Positions 31,164-41,934 of a DNA stretch of 64,000 bases are shown piece by piece. The notes under the pieces were generated by a model. It did no database searches. It saw only the letters and a list, made by a program, of their open reading frames with translations, and had not been told where the DNA came from. Numbering within the stretch: position 1 is the stretch's first letter; every line of letters starts with the position of its first letter. A program made the position numbers and the translations under genes. The DNA is from Cercospora beticola (Eukaryota; Ascomycota; Dothideomycetes; Mycosphaerellales; Mycosphaerellaceae). The stretch lies in NCBI RefSeq assembly GCF_033473495.1, contig NC_088936.1:2294001-2358000 (forward strand), written 5' to 3'.

Positions 31164-32077
31164 ATGTTACATCTACGTCTGCCAGGCCTGCTTCTCGTCA
31201 CAACACTGATTCTCTTTCTCTACTCCCAGAGGACTTCACTGGCCACACAAATCAATCAGCTCAGTTGGCGAGTCGAGCGTCGCATTGTCGACTGGAATTG
31301 GAAAGATACCACCGAGGAGAAGCTATGTCGTGCTGCGGATCACACAAAGCCGGAGCATTCGAACAATGCTATCCCGAACATCGTCCACTTCATTCTGCTT
31401 GCGCGTGAAGGTGCCGAGGTGGACCTGACTTATGCTCAGTATCTGGCAATTAAAGCAGCTATTCTTCGCATGGACGCAAGCCAGGTCAAGGTCCACGTAC
31501 GGATCTTCCTCATCAGACCGACATCCTGCGCATAGCTATTCTCTTGCGTGAAGGAGGAGTATACATGGACACCGATGTCTACGCTCTCAAGCCTTTCACC
31601 GACCTTCTAAACAGCCCTCGCGACACACTAATGGGTCATGAAGGAGGCAATCGTTATGGGCTCTGCAATGCCGTAATTGTGTCTCGTCCGGGCAGCGAGT
31701 TTCTCGTCAAGTGGCAGAAGACCTATTCAACATTCGACCCGAAGAAGTGGAACGAACACTCCGTGCTTATGCCCAAGAAGCTCCAGGTCAGGTATCCGGA
31801 ATTGTTGTGTCCGCTCTCGCCCTCTGTGTTCTTCTGGCCAACATGGGGAAAGGACCATGTTCGCTATATGCATGAATCTATAAGCCCGGCGGATGTCAAC
31901 AGTCTTCTCCAGAACATGACAACCTTCGGTGGTGCCATGTATGAAAATCAATTGGCAATCCATGCTTGGAGTACCAGTTCCAAGGAGCACCTCCGACAGT
32001 TGTCTCCGGAATTTGTTATGGGAACGGACACCCGTTTCAACATCCTGCTCCGAGAGGTCGCTGATGCCACTCTTTGA
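31164..32077 (+). pseudogene. GT32-type glycosyltransferase (DXD family) with apparent internal deletion and frameshift
   Basis: The start MLHLRLPGLLLVTTLILFLY is a type II signal anchor. The first part (31164 to about 31,496) continues to IPNIVHFILLA and an SQVKVH strand, the usual N-terminal half of the sugar-binding DXD fold. The second part, in another frame (about 31,511-32,077), begins HQTDILRIAILLREGG and holds the catalytic YMDTDVYALKPF, GLCNAVIVSRP, PKKWNEHSVLMP and the AIHAWS end. Relatives have, as I recall, about 40-60 more residues between these parts. Here only some 15 bases separate them, and the frame shifts. A GT-AG pair at 31,497-31,516 would restore the frame but would be a 20-base intron, far below known fungal sizes. 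I therefore favour a deletion-inactivated gene; an assembly error is the alternative. Confidence 0.6.
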
Positions 32078-32324
32078 GAATTGCGCGGTCCCCGCAAAGG
32101 ATATTGCTGCATCATCCGAGCTTCAATTGCGTTTCGCGAGACCGAATGCTTGTAGGATATTCGGGAGCAGCGACTTGCGTGCCTCGCCCAAAGCAGTCGC
32201 AAAAAGGTCTTTTTGACTCCGGGTTTCCCGTAAGCTCCGAGCTGACTGGCTGGACCTTGGGCGAGATTGTGTCGCAGAGAACCGTCTGAAGTACCGCGGT
32301 CTTCCGCTGACGACTGTTGGTGCG

Positions 32325-34235
32325 TCAACTATACCGCCCTTTTCTCCTCCTGACTCTGCGCCAGAGCATATACGTCGTAATCATGAACACTGCCGCGAAA
32401 AGCGTGCCTGGATACAGGAAATTCCTCCCGTTCTCGTCCGAATACATCTCGGTACCAGGCTGTCCTATCAACGCACAAGTCAAATCTGACTCGAGAACGC
32501 CGTTCACAGCCATTACGCAGACCTTGATTTGATGGCGTAATAAGCTGGGAACGCTCAGGTCCTGGAGAGGGCCGTATGCGATTATAGAGTCCTTCCCGAT
32601 GGAGCTTGACCTCCCACCTGGCTTATGGAGAGCGAGAACATATCCTGCGGCACCTTGGGATGCTTGCCAAGTAGCACGAATACTTGTGTCGTTTACTGCT
32701 ATCAAGTTCAGCGACGATGGCGTGTGAGGAACGCCACCTCCAACAAGGATAGGCCGACCGTACGCGTATAGACTGCCGCCCTCGGGGTCTGTCCAGGTAG
32801 CTGCACGGACTGTGTATATTCCTCCTACAATCAGTCCGGTGAAGCTTCCTTTCAAACCCAAAGATCCGGTGGAGTTGTAGAACAAGGCACCTGGAACCCC
32901 GAAGCCGACTTCATACTGCGTAATGTTCCACTTCTTCGCATCGATCGGAGACGACCAGCTTACATCGAAGCCAGTGTCGGTAGCAACTGTTCGTATGGCT
33001 TCGGGCGGAGGCGCAGTTGCTCTGTTTGATGTGGCTGTGACAACATCTGACCACTCGCTGGTACACTCCAAGCCATAGCATGCCCGCAGTCGGAATTCGT
33101 ACTTCAGACCAGATTCAGAAAGAATGAGATCTGTCCTATTTCTGGGCTGCTTGAGCACCATCCATTCCGTCGTCCCCTGCTCACGCCATCCAGACTCATA
33201 CATAACGATACCATATCGGCGATCCCAAGTCAATTTGATGCCCGTCGGTGAGCCATCCGCTCTGATATTCGCTGGCGGGGACAAGTCTTTCCGAGGAAGC
33301 GTCGAGACGTTGGGTACTGTGATCAGTGGTTCACCCCCGATTCTGAAATTCTCGATCATCACTTTGGTAAATGCTCGAGCGATTTCGTATTCGCCAAGCA
33401 TACTGGGATGCAAACCATCGAATGCACCAGGGCATGGTCGATCTGGTCCGCAAGAATATTCACTTGCGACGTCAACGAGGTAAACCGGCGACTCAGCTGT
33501 GGTCCACTGTGGTATTGACCCGCTGAGCATGTTATTATACGACACGGTGTTCCGGACGATATCGTCTCTGATCAAGGTACGATGCACGACATTCCCTATG
33601 GCTAGCTTGATAGACGGATTTGCTCTTCTGGCCTCGTCAATTAACTTTTTGGTATGCGCCAGAACCCTTTGCGGTAGATCGTTGTCGAGACAAGAGAAGC
33701 CAACCCAGCTACCGCAGCTCCAGGCAAGGTCATTATAGCCCATTAGCACAAGAAGTATGTCTGGCGCGTACTCTCGCACCCGGCCGTGAATGACTGAGCT
33801 GGCAAGCTCAACTTTGTACCCGCTCGTGGCAAAGTGGTCGGCATCGAAGTTCTTGGCTGCGTCTTCTGCGTAGCCCCATTCTATCCGGTGAGTCCCAGTT
33901 CCCGGATAATTGGGATCTTCCCAGAATGGATGATTTGGGATCTCAGTCGGCTGAGGAGGTTGAGGAGGTCTTGCTTCCAGCGGTGTGTCAACTCCTATTG
34001 CACGTGTTAGTTGATGATAGGGAGAGAATTCGAGATGCCACAAACCGGTGTATGGCCCCACAAAGTCGAACGCAACATTCTGCTTGGTCAGCCACTCCCA
34101 GAGTCGATACCGCCAGGTGTAATCTCCTTCTTGTCCATGTGTGATGGAGTCACCCGCTATCATGATTCGTGTTGGCGTATTACGCCTCGCGAGTTCCGCC
34201 AAGGCTGGCATATCCTCGATGGCATCTTCGCCCAT
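32325..34235 (-). CDS. SGNH-family hydrolase with fibronectin type III repeats and C-terminal membrane anchor
   Basis: This is a single-exon gene of 636 residues. Residues about 22-290 form an SGNH (GDSL-like) esterase domain: block I GDSITHG with Ser30, GYND with Asn168, and the FDGLHP block with Asp273 and His276. Two to three fibronectin-III modules follow (about 320-575), marked by PPANIRADGSPTGIKLTWD, YEFRLRACYG and FDVSWSSPID. A hydrophobic segment near 605-625 is followed by RRVRRRKGR, which predicts a membrane anchor with a basic cytosolic tail. No N-terminal signal peptide is visible from this ATG, which is odd for the predicted topology, so the true start may lie upstream. SGNH enzymes hydrolyse esters, often acetyl groups on polysaccharides. 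The substrate is unknown. Confidence 0.85.
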   Translation of the reverse strand: MGEDAIEDMPALAELARRNTPTRIMIAGDSITHGQEGDYTWRYRLWEWLTKQNVAFDFVGPYTGLWHLEFSPYHQLTRAIGVDTPLEARPPQPPQPTEIPNHPFWEDPNYPGTGTHRIEWGYAEDAAKNFDADHFATSGYKVELASSVIHGRVREYAPDILLVLMGYNDLAWSCGSWVGFSCLDNDLPQRVLAHTKKLIDEARRANPSIKLAIGNVVHRTLIRDDIVRNTVSYNNMLSGSIPQWTTAESPVYLVDVASEYSCGPDRPCPGAFDGLHPSMLGEYEIARAFTKVMIENFRIGGEPLITVPNVSTLPRKDLSPPANIRADGSPTGIKLTWDRRYGIVMYESGWREQGTTEWMVLKQPRNRTDLILSESGLKYEFRLRACYGLECTSEWSDVVTATSNRATAPPPEAIRTVATDTGFDVSWSSPIDAKKWNITQYEVGFGVPGALFYNSTGSLGLKGSFTGLIVGGIYTVRAATWTDPEGGSLYAYGRPILVGGGVPHTPSSLNLIAVNDTSIRATWQASQGAAGYVLALHKPGGRSSSIGKDSIIAYGPLQDLSVPSLLRHQIKVCVMAVNGVLESDLTCALIGQPGTEMYSDENGRNFLYPGTLFAAVFMITTYMLWRRVRRRKGRYS

Positions 34236-34575
34236 CGCGACAGCTCGATAGGATGCACCCCACTATAGAAATCCTTGCACATGTGTATACAAACTTTCAT
34301 GCTTGAGAATTGGAAGAAGATGTCCACGTGCAAAGGAGACCAGAGGTCCGCTCTGTGCCGCTGTGGCGCATTTAAGCTCAGCTGAGGCTCGATATTTGGT
34401 CAACTAGAGATTCTAGCCTCGGAGCAATCCTTCACCACCCTCAAATTCAAGGTCGCGATAATTGTCGAGCTTCAACATCATTCATCAAGTGATGCAACAA
34501 GTTATCGACTGGCAGAGTGGATTTCCTTCCATCGTTTATCACTATCGCTCTCCACATTCAGCTCCACAATCAGAG

Positions 34576-36675
34576 CTACTCCAAGTAAATATCGACCAGT
34601 TTGGCATTGTGCTGCGACAGGAAGTATTCAGAATCTGGCACTTTCCTTCTCGGTTCTCCAGGGGGTGCATTAATAGTCCAAGCTGGCTCATCTGATCTGG
34701 GTGTCAATTGCTCCCAATCGATTCTAGGGTCCCAAAAGTTGGCTTGCCCGGTGCTGGGATCGAAGTAATGCGGATTGTAGACCCCACGCTCTGGATTGAG
34801 ACGAGGCACCGCAGTGGCGCCTTCTGGCAGCGGACCCAGCAAAGCCTCGCCCCAGTTGTATCCATGCATGAAACAAAACCCAACGAGCTGATGATGTTGT
34901 TCACCCGACACCAGGTCTCTTTCTGTCGGTCGCAAGAGCGACAAGTTTGTGCTTCCAAGTAAGGCAACGACCAGGTCTCCTGACTGTGTGCCATCTGCAC
35001 CTATTCCAACTTTGCCGTTCTCGGTGAACACGAAAGGAAGCTGATACTGCATGAAGAAGCGTATACAACTTTGAAAGTCGTTGAGAGAACCGGGTTCTTT
35101 CAGTCGACTGGCAAGACCATGCTGGAACCTCTCTGGATGCATCGCCGCTTTCGCCAGCTCATAGATGTCTCTTCTCTTGCCGTGCAAGCGCTCGAGTGGC
35201 ACGCGAAGCGCATTCAGCGGGCAAGTTAGTGCCCTCACGAATCCCTGCATCTGGTCTTCATCTCCCACGTCCAGATGTTTCCGCATGAGACGCGACAGCT
35301 CTGCATATGCTTCATTGAAATTGTCAGACGATAATTCTCTGACGTGTCGCAGACATTCGACTTCGGTGATCTCGGCCGCGAAACACCCTTTCACTCGTAG
35401 AATGCCAGAGCCCATGAACTCTGCTTCTGCTCGCATACCATGTGATGCAGCACATTCCAAACTTAGATCCAGTTTTGCAAAGTCCTTAAGCCAATCTGGG
35501 ACCCACGAAGGGCCACCAAGATCGGAGCGTTGGCATAGCCCCGCGTCACGAAGTAATCTGGTCGTGTTGAACTGTTCGAGATACCGCAAGAAGAATGTCT
35601 TGAACAAGTCCAATTCATGAGGATAATTAGTTGGAATAGTCGACGTAAATCGTGGACCACTGGCAATCTTGATCATTCCAAAACAACCGTAGATCTTGTC
35701 TTGCGGTCTCGCGCACTCGCCAGCACGAATGCGATCCATGATATTGAAGATACTGGCATATGCTTGCTGTAATACAGACAACACAAGACCTAGCCGAGTA
35801 AGATCATCCGAGTGGGTGGGGCTTCGAACGTCCAGGCCTCGCACTGCTAGGTATTGTACCGCATTCCGAAAATCTGTCAGTTGTATGATGCTCGATCCGC
35901 ACATGACGGAGCTAGAGTCGGATGCAGCAAAAGCTTCCTGACGAATCCAGACTCGACCGAACCAATTTCTGGCAAATAACGCACATATGCTCCTGTGCTG
36001 CGGTGAATGCCAGGCAAAGTTGGGCCAATCTGCATGGAGCTGGGTGACATGTTTCGGAGCGCTTTCATGCACTCGTGCCTCATATGTGATAGGATCGAAG
36101 ACAAATGAGCGTCCGAGGTCCTTCAAGAAGTCTATGGCGAGGTCACTAGCTTCACAGGCTTCGCCCAGCCAGATGATGGTGCTTGCTGCAGCGTGGTAAA
36201 TGTCGTGCATGATCGGTATTTGCCAGGCCTTCTCTATCTTCGACTGCTGCGTGTCGCTTTGGTCCATACATATCGCATCTATCCACAGCCTTCTATCGGA
36301 ATCTGTATATCGGAGCTGCTGCAAAGCTGCGTGGAGGTTCTCCCTAATCTCGAGAGTCGTGATCTCACTCTCAGTTCCCACCAATATATCGCAGTGTGGT
36401 TGATTCTCTTCGCCCCAGGTGTATGACAGAGCTTCCCATCGCTCAAGAGGCGCTATGTCTTCTGGCTTCGAGCCTTCAGCGAATGTCTGCTTCTTGAGAT
36501 TGATGTGTATCCTGTCGCCATGATGCCCTTTGAACAAGGTGAGCACCCTTATCTCGTACGAGCCATGCACAGGTTCCTCTAACGGCGTATGCTCAAATCT
36601 CTTCACGCCTGCAGCGGGTAGATCCATAGACTCGGAACCTTCGAGTGCCTCTATCGTTTTCGAGATACCAGCCAT
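34576..36675 (-). CDS. HET-domain protein (heterokaryon incompatibility family)
   Basis: This is a 699-residue intronless frame. The HET domain begins near residue 40 and contains its three hallmark blocks: WEALSYTWGEE (about 80-90), NLHAALQQLRY, and LWIDAICMDQSD (about 130-141), followed by MHDIYHAAASTIIWLGEA. A long C-terminal region has CARPQDKIYGCFGMI and a closing LVGFCFMHGYNWGEALLG, as in many single-HET fungal proteins. HET proteins trigger growth arrest or cell death when genetically different hyphae fuse, and the domain is structurally related to TIR. Most family members have no proven role. No STAND/NACHT module is present. It shares the 28-37 kb accessory block with the ankyrin-deaminase and BTB genes. 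Confidence 0.9.
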   Translation of the reverse strand: MAGISKTIEALEGSESMDLPAAGVKRFEHTPLEEPVHGSYEIRVLTLFKGHHGDRIHINLKKQTFAEGSKPEDIAPLERWEALSYTWGEENQPHCDILVGTESEITTLEIRENLHAALQQLRYTDSDRRLWIDAICMDQSDTQQSKIEKAWQIPIMHDIYHAAASTIIWLGEACEASDLAIDFLKDLGRSFVFDPITYEARVHESAPKHVTQLHADWPNFAWHSPQHRSICALFARNWFGRVWIRQEAFAASDSSSVMCGSSIIQLTDFRNAVQYLAVRGLDVRSPTHSDDLTRLGLVLSVLQQAYASIFNIMDRIRAGECARPQDKIYGCFGMIKIASGPRFTSTIPTNYPHELDLFKTFFLRYLEQFNTTRLLRDAGLCQRSDLGGPSWVPDWLKDFAKLDLSLECAASHGMRAEAEFMGSGILRVKGCFAAEITEVECLRHVRELSSDNFNEAYAELSRLMRKHLDVGDEDQMQGFVRALTCPLNALRVPLERLHGKRRDIYELAKAAMHPERFQHGLASRLKEPGSLNDFQSCIRFFMQYQLPFVFTENGKVGIGADGTQSGDLVVALLGSTNLSLLRPTERDLVSGEQHHQLVGFCFMHGYNWGEALLGPLPEGATAVPRLNPERGVYNPHYFDPSTGQANFWDPRIDWEQLTPRSDEPAWTINAPPGEPRRKVPDSEYFLSQHNAKLVDIYLE

Positions 36676-37613
36676 GTGAATTGTTGTTTTCCAGTGTAAT
36701 CAGACACCGGACATCAACGATGCCTTCTGCTCATCGAGCTTTACTCACGATACCTACGTGCAGTGCCCCACATCTGCTGCAGCCACATGGCGGGCCCACG
36801 TGTGAACAGCAGTGTTGTTTGGGCTCACGTTAGCATCGCTTACATGTCTGCCATGGATAGCATTCCTTGCTGCATACATCGCTAAATCCTCTGAATGTAT
36901 TGGGCGTTCCACATATATGCATTCTACCCTGACCAAGCGTGTGCATCGTTGCAGTGTTCGAAGGAGAGCTGTCCGGGCTACCTGTCGAAGGGTGTTCAAA
37001 TCCCTGTAGTACACTACTACTGTTGACTTTGCGCTGCAGCTTCGCTTTTGAGACCACGTTGCATCAATGGTAGGGCAGCTAAGTCGAGGTCTTCGGTCAC
37101 GAATGCTCGGTGCTCTACTCATTGTCTGAAGCAAGTGTGAGCTGACATCTTGATGTTGGGCAGGAAGTCTTATCAATGTGATTCGAACAAGGACTGAACA
37201 GGCCTGAACAGTCGATGTGAAGGTCCGGAGAAGCTGATGTGTTGGAGGGAACATGCAGGAGGTAGCAATGGAGGGCGTGCATTTCGTCAACAGCAACAGC
37301 AACAGCGATCTGCCGATATCGGCGAGATCTCTGAGGCGTTCAAGAAAATTGTCAATGGGACGAAGTCACTCAATTGGAGACCATCCAAGACAATTGCTCA
37401 TACAACATGCAGAACAATGTGAAAATGTACATCGGGCCGGTGTACGATACCATCTGAGCATACCAGGTTGACTAAGGAATAGTTGAGTCACGCAAATTGC
37501 TTACGCCCTAAAGCCCACAGTCACTCAAGCTCCGGGATCCACCCACAGAGCATCGAGAAGTATATTGAGATAAGTTACCACAGGTCTTGAGGTTCGGACG
37601 TTACGAGGTCATC
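36676..37613. other. Intergenic region with the divergent promoters of the HET and NAT genes
   Basis: These 938 bases contain no coding frame I can support. A minus-strand frame at 36,754-37,302 lacks family similarity. Confidence 0.5.
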
Positions 37614-38660
37614 ATGGCTGCTCCTTCCGTGTTCAGTGGAGATCAGATTGCAGAATACCTCTCTTACATCGGCCTACCAACTAGTCTACGACAACAGAGA
37701 TACAGTGGAGATGCTGCAGCAGATTTACATCTCCTAAGACAACTGCATGTCCATGCGATATCATCGATACCATACGAGAATCTCAGTCTGCATTACAATC
37801 CAACTCACACGATCACAATTGATCCCCAGCTCACCTACAAGAAGACAGTCAGCAATGGCCGCGGACGTGGAGGCTACTGTATGGAAAACTCGATCTTCCA
37901 CAACCACATCCTCCGTGCCCTTGGATTTCCGGCATATCTAGCTGCAGTCAGGATTCGCTATCGCGTCGATGGCATACCTCAAGGCAACTACAGCGGCTGG
38001 GTGCATCTTGTGAATCTTGTCACCCTGTCTGATGGCACGAAATGGCACGTCGATGTTGGCTTTGGTGGAGATGGAGCCACTGCTCCAATCCAGCTGGCGC
38101 ATGACAAGCCTCAGGTTAATCTGGGACCGCAGGAGATACGCTTGTTCCGTGATCATATCCCACCGCAACTCCACAGGACCGAGGAGACGAAGCAGTGGAT
38201 ATACCAGTACCGCAATGGTCCAGAGCAGGAATGGAATGCGTTCTATGCGTTCAGCGAGACGGAGGCAACGGAAGCTGATTTCCACAACATCAACTGGTAT
38301 ACGGGATCGCATCCGGAGAGTTTCCAAACCTTCACCTGCATTATTGTGAGCTTCATGCGCCGGCCCAAGGATGGGAACGAGGAAGAGCAGGAAATTTATG
38401 GGAAGCGGATGCTCGTGAACGGAGTGATCAAGGAGAACCTTGGCGGCAAGACGGACATCGTACAGGAATGTATGACTGAGTCGGAGAGACTTGCAGCCTC
38501 GCAGAAGTGGTTCCGAATGACTTTCACCCAGGAGGAAGCTGAGGCTATCAGAGGATGGTGCACAGAGCTGAGAGGTAACGAGCAGGACAGCGGCGAGAGG
38601 CTCGAAGTCTGGCATGCGAAGAGAGGGAAAGGCGGGAAGATGTTTTATCAGAAGGTCTGA
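37614..38660 (+). CDS. Arylamine N-acetyltransferase
   Basis: This 348-residue single-exon gene starts at ATG 37614 (MAAPSVF); an upstream extension begins with a non-ATG codon. The enzyme transfers acetyl or related acyl groups from CoA to arylamines and hydrazines. The catalytic triad is complete: Cys89 in RGGYCMENS, His131 in GWVHLVNLV and Asp147 in WHVDVGFGG. The N-terminal helical bundle has ISSIPYENLSLHY, a segment typical of the family. Fungal homologues, for example the Fusarium FDB2-type enzymes, detoxify aminophenols from plant benzoxazinoids and some prefer malonyl-CoA. Whether this one does cannot be told from sequence alone. The C-terminal part (QKWFRMTFTQEEAEAIRGW) is a normal fungal extension. 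Confidence 0.92.
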   Translation: MAAPSVFSGDQIAEYLSYIGLPTSLRQQRYSGDAAADLHLLRQLHVHAISSIPYENLSLHYNPTHTITIDPQLTYKKTVSNGRGRGGYCMENSIFHNHILRALGFPAYLAAVRIRYRVDGIPQGNYSGWVHLVNLVTLSDGTKWHVDVGFGGDGATAPIQLAHDKPQVNLGPQEIRLFRDHIPPQLHRTEETKQWIYQYRNGPEQEWNAFYAFSETEATEADFHNINWYTGSHPESFQTFTCIIVSFMRRPKDGNEEEQEIYGKRMLVNGVIKENLGGKTDIVQECMTESERLAASQKWFRMTFTQEEAEAIRGWCTELRGNEQDSGERLEVWHAKRGKGGKMFYQKV

Positions 38661-38908
38661 CTCCGGTCTTCATCCGAGTATATAGATAGAGATGCTGTGA
38701 AGCACACCGATAGAGATAGAGATTGTCGAGATAGTTAACTCTTCGAATAGTGTTTGTCAAAGTGTTGGAGTTGACCATCCGGAATTTCCGATGGGCCGAA
38801 GGGAGCTTCCAGACCCTCGGACCCCTCACGACACGTCCACGACCAAGACGCGTCCAGTCTTCCATCTCACCACCGTCACACAGCAGATCAGCCACAAGAG
38901 CACACAGC

Positions 38909-39950
38909 ATGGCCCTCAAGCGAAAAGCAGCCGACGCGGCCATCGATGCCGTCAAGAAACCCAAGGCCAATGGCTCCATCACCGCGTTCTTCGGCCAGCC
39001 CAAACCCAATGGCGCAACATCCTCCACCAACCCAGACCATCCGAGCACATCTGCCACAGCCCCGGCGACGGTAGACGCGAAATTCGACAAAGAAGCCTGG
39101 CTAGCAAAGCTCACCGACGAGCAAAAATCACTCCTCAAGCTCGAGATCGAAACGCTTCACGAGAGCTGGCTAGGCGTGCTAAAGGACGAAGTCACAAGCA
39201 AAGAGTTCCTGGATCTGAAGAGATTTCTCAAACAAGAAGTCGAGTCGGGAAAGAAGGTCTTTCCACCGAGCGAAGATGTCTACAGCTGGTATTACCATTA
39301 CACACACATACCCTACAGTCAGCACTTTGGCTGAGCGGGGAACGAACGAGCAAGACCCAGATTTCTGACCTCTCAACAGGTCAAGACATACTCCTTTACA
39401 GAGTGTGAAAGCTGTCATCTTAGGCCAGGATCCTTACCACAACATCAATCAGGCACACGGACTTTGCTTTTCTGTCCGTCCACCGATACCGGCCCCGCCG
39501 AGTTTGAAGAATATGTACATTGCATTGAAGAAGGACTACCCGGATTTCACTCCCCCGCCGAAGAATGGCGGACTTCTCACGCCGTGGGCCGATCGTGGTG
39601 TTCTGATGTTGAACACTTGCCTCACTGTTCGCGCGCACGAAGCCAACAGTCACTCGAAGAAGGGCTGGGAGAGATTCACGCAGAAAGTCATCGACGAGGT
39701 TGCCAAGCGGCGGACTCGCGGAGTCGTATTCCTCGCTTGGGGAAAGCCGGCGCAAGAGCGTTGCAAGGCAATCAATAGTTCGAAGCATCTGGTGCTGAAA
39801 AGCGTGCACCCAAGTCCCTTGTCTGCGCACAAGGGATTTCTGGAATGTGGGCATTTCAAGGCCGCGAACAAGTGGTTGAGGGAGAGGTATGGCGAGGAAG
39901 GTGTGATTGACTGGAATCTGGATGTGAAGCCAGAAGAGGCCGGTGTCTGA
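38909..39950 (+). CDS. UNG1: Uracil-DNA glycosylase, two exons
   Basis: Exons 38909-39288 and 39380-39950 give 316 residues. The donor GTATTA splits the codon for Trp127, and the acceptor CAACAG restores VYSW-SRHTPLQSVKAVILGQDPYH. The enzyme removes uracil from DNA. The water-activating loop GQDPYH (Asp144, Tyr146), the uracil-recognition region NTCLTVRAHEANSHSKKGW and the Leu-insertion loop HPSPLSAHKGF (His270, Leu274) are all intact. The N-terminus is basic (KRKAADAAIDAVKKPK), likely a nuclear signal, and carries a PCNA-box-like GSITAFF at residues 22-28 in which Asn replaces the usual Gln. This matches the nuclear form. If read without splicing, exon 1 would stop at 39,334. It is tandem to the NAT gene, 248 bases downstream. 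Confidence 0.94.
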
Positions 39951-40459
39951 TTTTCTGGCTGCGCGGCCGCGTTCCCAAGACGTACGCGTGGATGTCTCAG
40001 TACCCAGGCTACGTTTCGGACTGCGAGCTGGGATCAGGTTGCCAAATCACCATACCGGCGCTCCACGCTTGGTCAGGACTCTGTCACTGCATCTCTCGGT
40101 CTTTGAGGCAGGTCTGGAAATCGCGCAACAGTCGTGCTTGGCTTGGCTTACCTCAGGCGCCTCGAAACAGCGAAGAAGAACGTCCATGAAACCAATAGTA
40201 CATTAGCTGAACTTGTAATGGATACCAAACCACTGGAAAGACTGCACACTATGGATATAGCGGGAATCAAATATTGATCGCGCCATCTATTTTTCATATC
40301 AGAGACGACAAATCTCGAGTGGCTTTACTGCTGGCTTTGCCACTTATGCCCAGTTCTGCTCGCGCCGTGACTCGATTGCCTGCCATACTGACTGCTGCAT
40401 TATTGTCGCCGGATCTAGCAGATCGGCGCAGTTCACATCCCCGCCTTCAATATTCGACT
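39951..40459. other. Intergenic region between convergent genes
   Basis: These 509 bases lie between the stops of UNG1 and the Thr-rich secreted protein. No gene is supported here. Confidence 0.5.
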
Positions 40460-41934
40460 CTACGAAATCTCAGGCGGCTGTCCACCCTCAGTCGGCGTTT
40501 CCTCATTCCCACCCGATGGCGTCGGCGTAGGCGGAATAATCTGATTCAAAATCACCTGCTCAAAGTAGATCGTTACAGGTGTACAAGCCTGTCCTTCCGG
40601 ATCAACAGTGATGTAAAGATTTCCATTCGGGTTGAATCCGGAGTAACCACCACCCGTACATAGTGTGAATTTATCCTTGAATGAAAAGTCCCGTCCTTCT
40701 GTCGGATCGCCGTTGAAGCAGGATAGTAAATTCGTGTCTGGAGCGACTGAGCATGTCATGGCTGGGTAGCCATATGTCGCATCGGACGGATCGGCAGAGG
40801 AGGAAAAGTACATGATGTTGCTGATGTCGTAGTAATATGTGTTTGCGATCCAGTCTAAGACTTCGCCGTCGTTGGCTGTGCCGCGGAGGTCGGTTCCTGT
40901 GAGAGTGAACTGGGAAGCAAGTTCGGGCGATGTTGGGGCGACGTCAAAGGTTATGAGGCGGTCTCGGCCTCTTTCAGCGGTGCCGGGAATGAGCACGAGG
41001 CGCGCGTACATGTTGTTGCTGTTCACGATGGCATTTTCTGCTTCGTCTTCGGGGTCTATTGACACCACTCCGGTTGCGCGAAGGACATTGACCGTGGCTG
41101 TTGGAATTGCGGTTGCAGTTACAGTACTTGGAGTGAGCGTGGTTGTCACAGAAGTAGTTGATGCCTCGAGAGTTGAGGTGATTGTTGATGGCTCAGCAGT
41201 CACGGTCGTGATGCTGGTCGCCGTTGGAGAGGCGCAACTGAAGGGTTCGGTGACCGTTTCACACTCGCCTCCATAGTAGTCGGTCACAGTCTTCGTGGTT
41301 TCATAGCCGCCTACTGTGACCGTCTTTGTGCGACCTCCAGTCCAAGTCGGATAGTCACGCTTCTCGATCGGGCCAGCAAGGGTGGTTGTGACGGTCACGA
41401 CTGGCGGCGTGACAGTTGAGTCAATCACAGTGACCACAGGAGGAGTCTCTGTTACAGTACTGGTCGCGGCTGGAGCAGTTTCGGTGGCTAGGACAGTGGT
41501 GCTAGGACAATCACCAGTAGCTGTTTCGGTGGACGTGCAACCTTCGCCATATGGGTACTCAGTCGTGACCGTGACGGTGACAACTTCTCCGTAGGTCGAA
41601 GTCACAGTCCTTTCCGGACAGATACCAGGATAACCCTCTTGCGGCGCATCAGTGGGGTAGGTGTCAGGCTCGTCGTGCGTCGGATATGGAACAGGAGCGC
41701 TGCCAGTTGGGTAGCTCGGAGGGTAGCCACCCCTGGCAGAAGTAGATGATTTCGCGCAGCTCGTTGTAGTGGGCTTTGTTGTGGTTGTCGTGCTCTTCGT
41801 CGAACAATTTTCCTTGTCTTCATTAGCTCATTACAATGCTCTGCTGCCACGCCTGCGCTCACCTTTGGCAGTGCTGTTGCACATGAAAGCAGTGACAAAC
41901 AAGCCAGTAGCGTGGCAGCTTTGATGGTAGGCAT
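40460..41934 (-). CDS. Secreted Thr/Ser-rich protein of unknown function, two exons
   Basis: Exons 41934-41863 and 41812-40460 (intron 50 bases, GTGAGC...AAG) give 474 residues. The first exon is almost exactly a signal peptide, MPTIKAATLLACLSLLSCATA. A long Thr/Ser/Val/Pro-rich stalk follows (about 25-230) with many TVT, TTT and TPP runs, likely heavily O-mannosylated. A dibasic EKRD site near residue 165 suits Kex2-type processing. The C-terminal 180 residues look globular, with several cysteines (MTCSVAPDT, LLSCFNGD, FTLCTGGGYSG) and a Pro/Gly tail. No GPI-anchor signal is evident. Proteins of this layout are common at the surface of filamentous ascomycetes and often have an uncharacterised C-terminal domain; I cannot name this one. 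Using the downstream ATG (MTSTYGEV) would lose the signal peptide. Confidence 0.82.

Noticed and set aside
36754..37302. 182-codon minus-strand frame between the HET and NAT genes
   Set aside because: It begins with a non-ATG codon, has biased Cys/Arg-rich composition and matches no family; it is probably chance in promoter DNA.
41382..41594. Val/Thr-rich plus-strand frame antisense to the Thr-rich secreted protein
   Set aside because: It is a mirror of the low-complexity coding repeat on the other strand.
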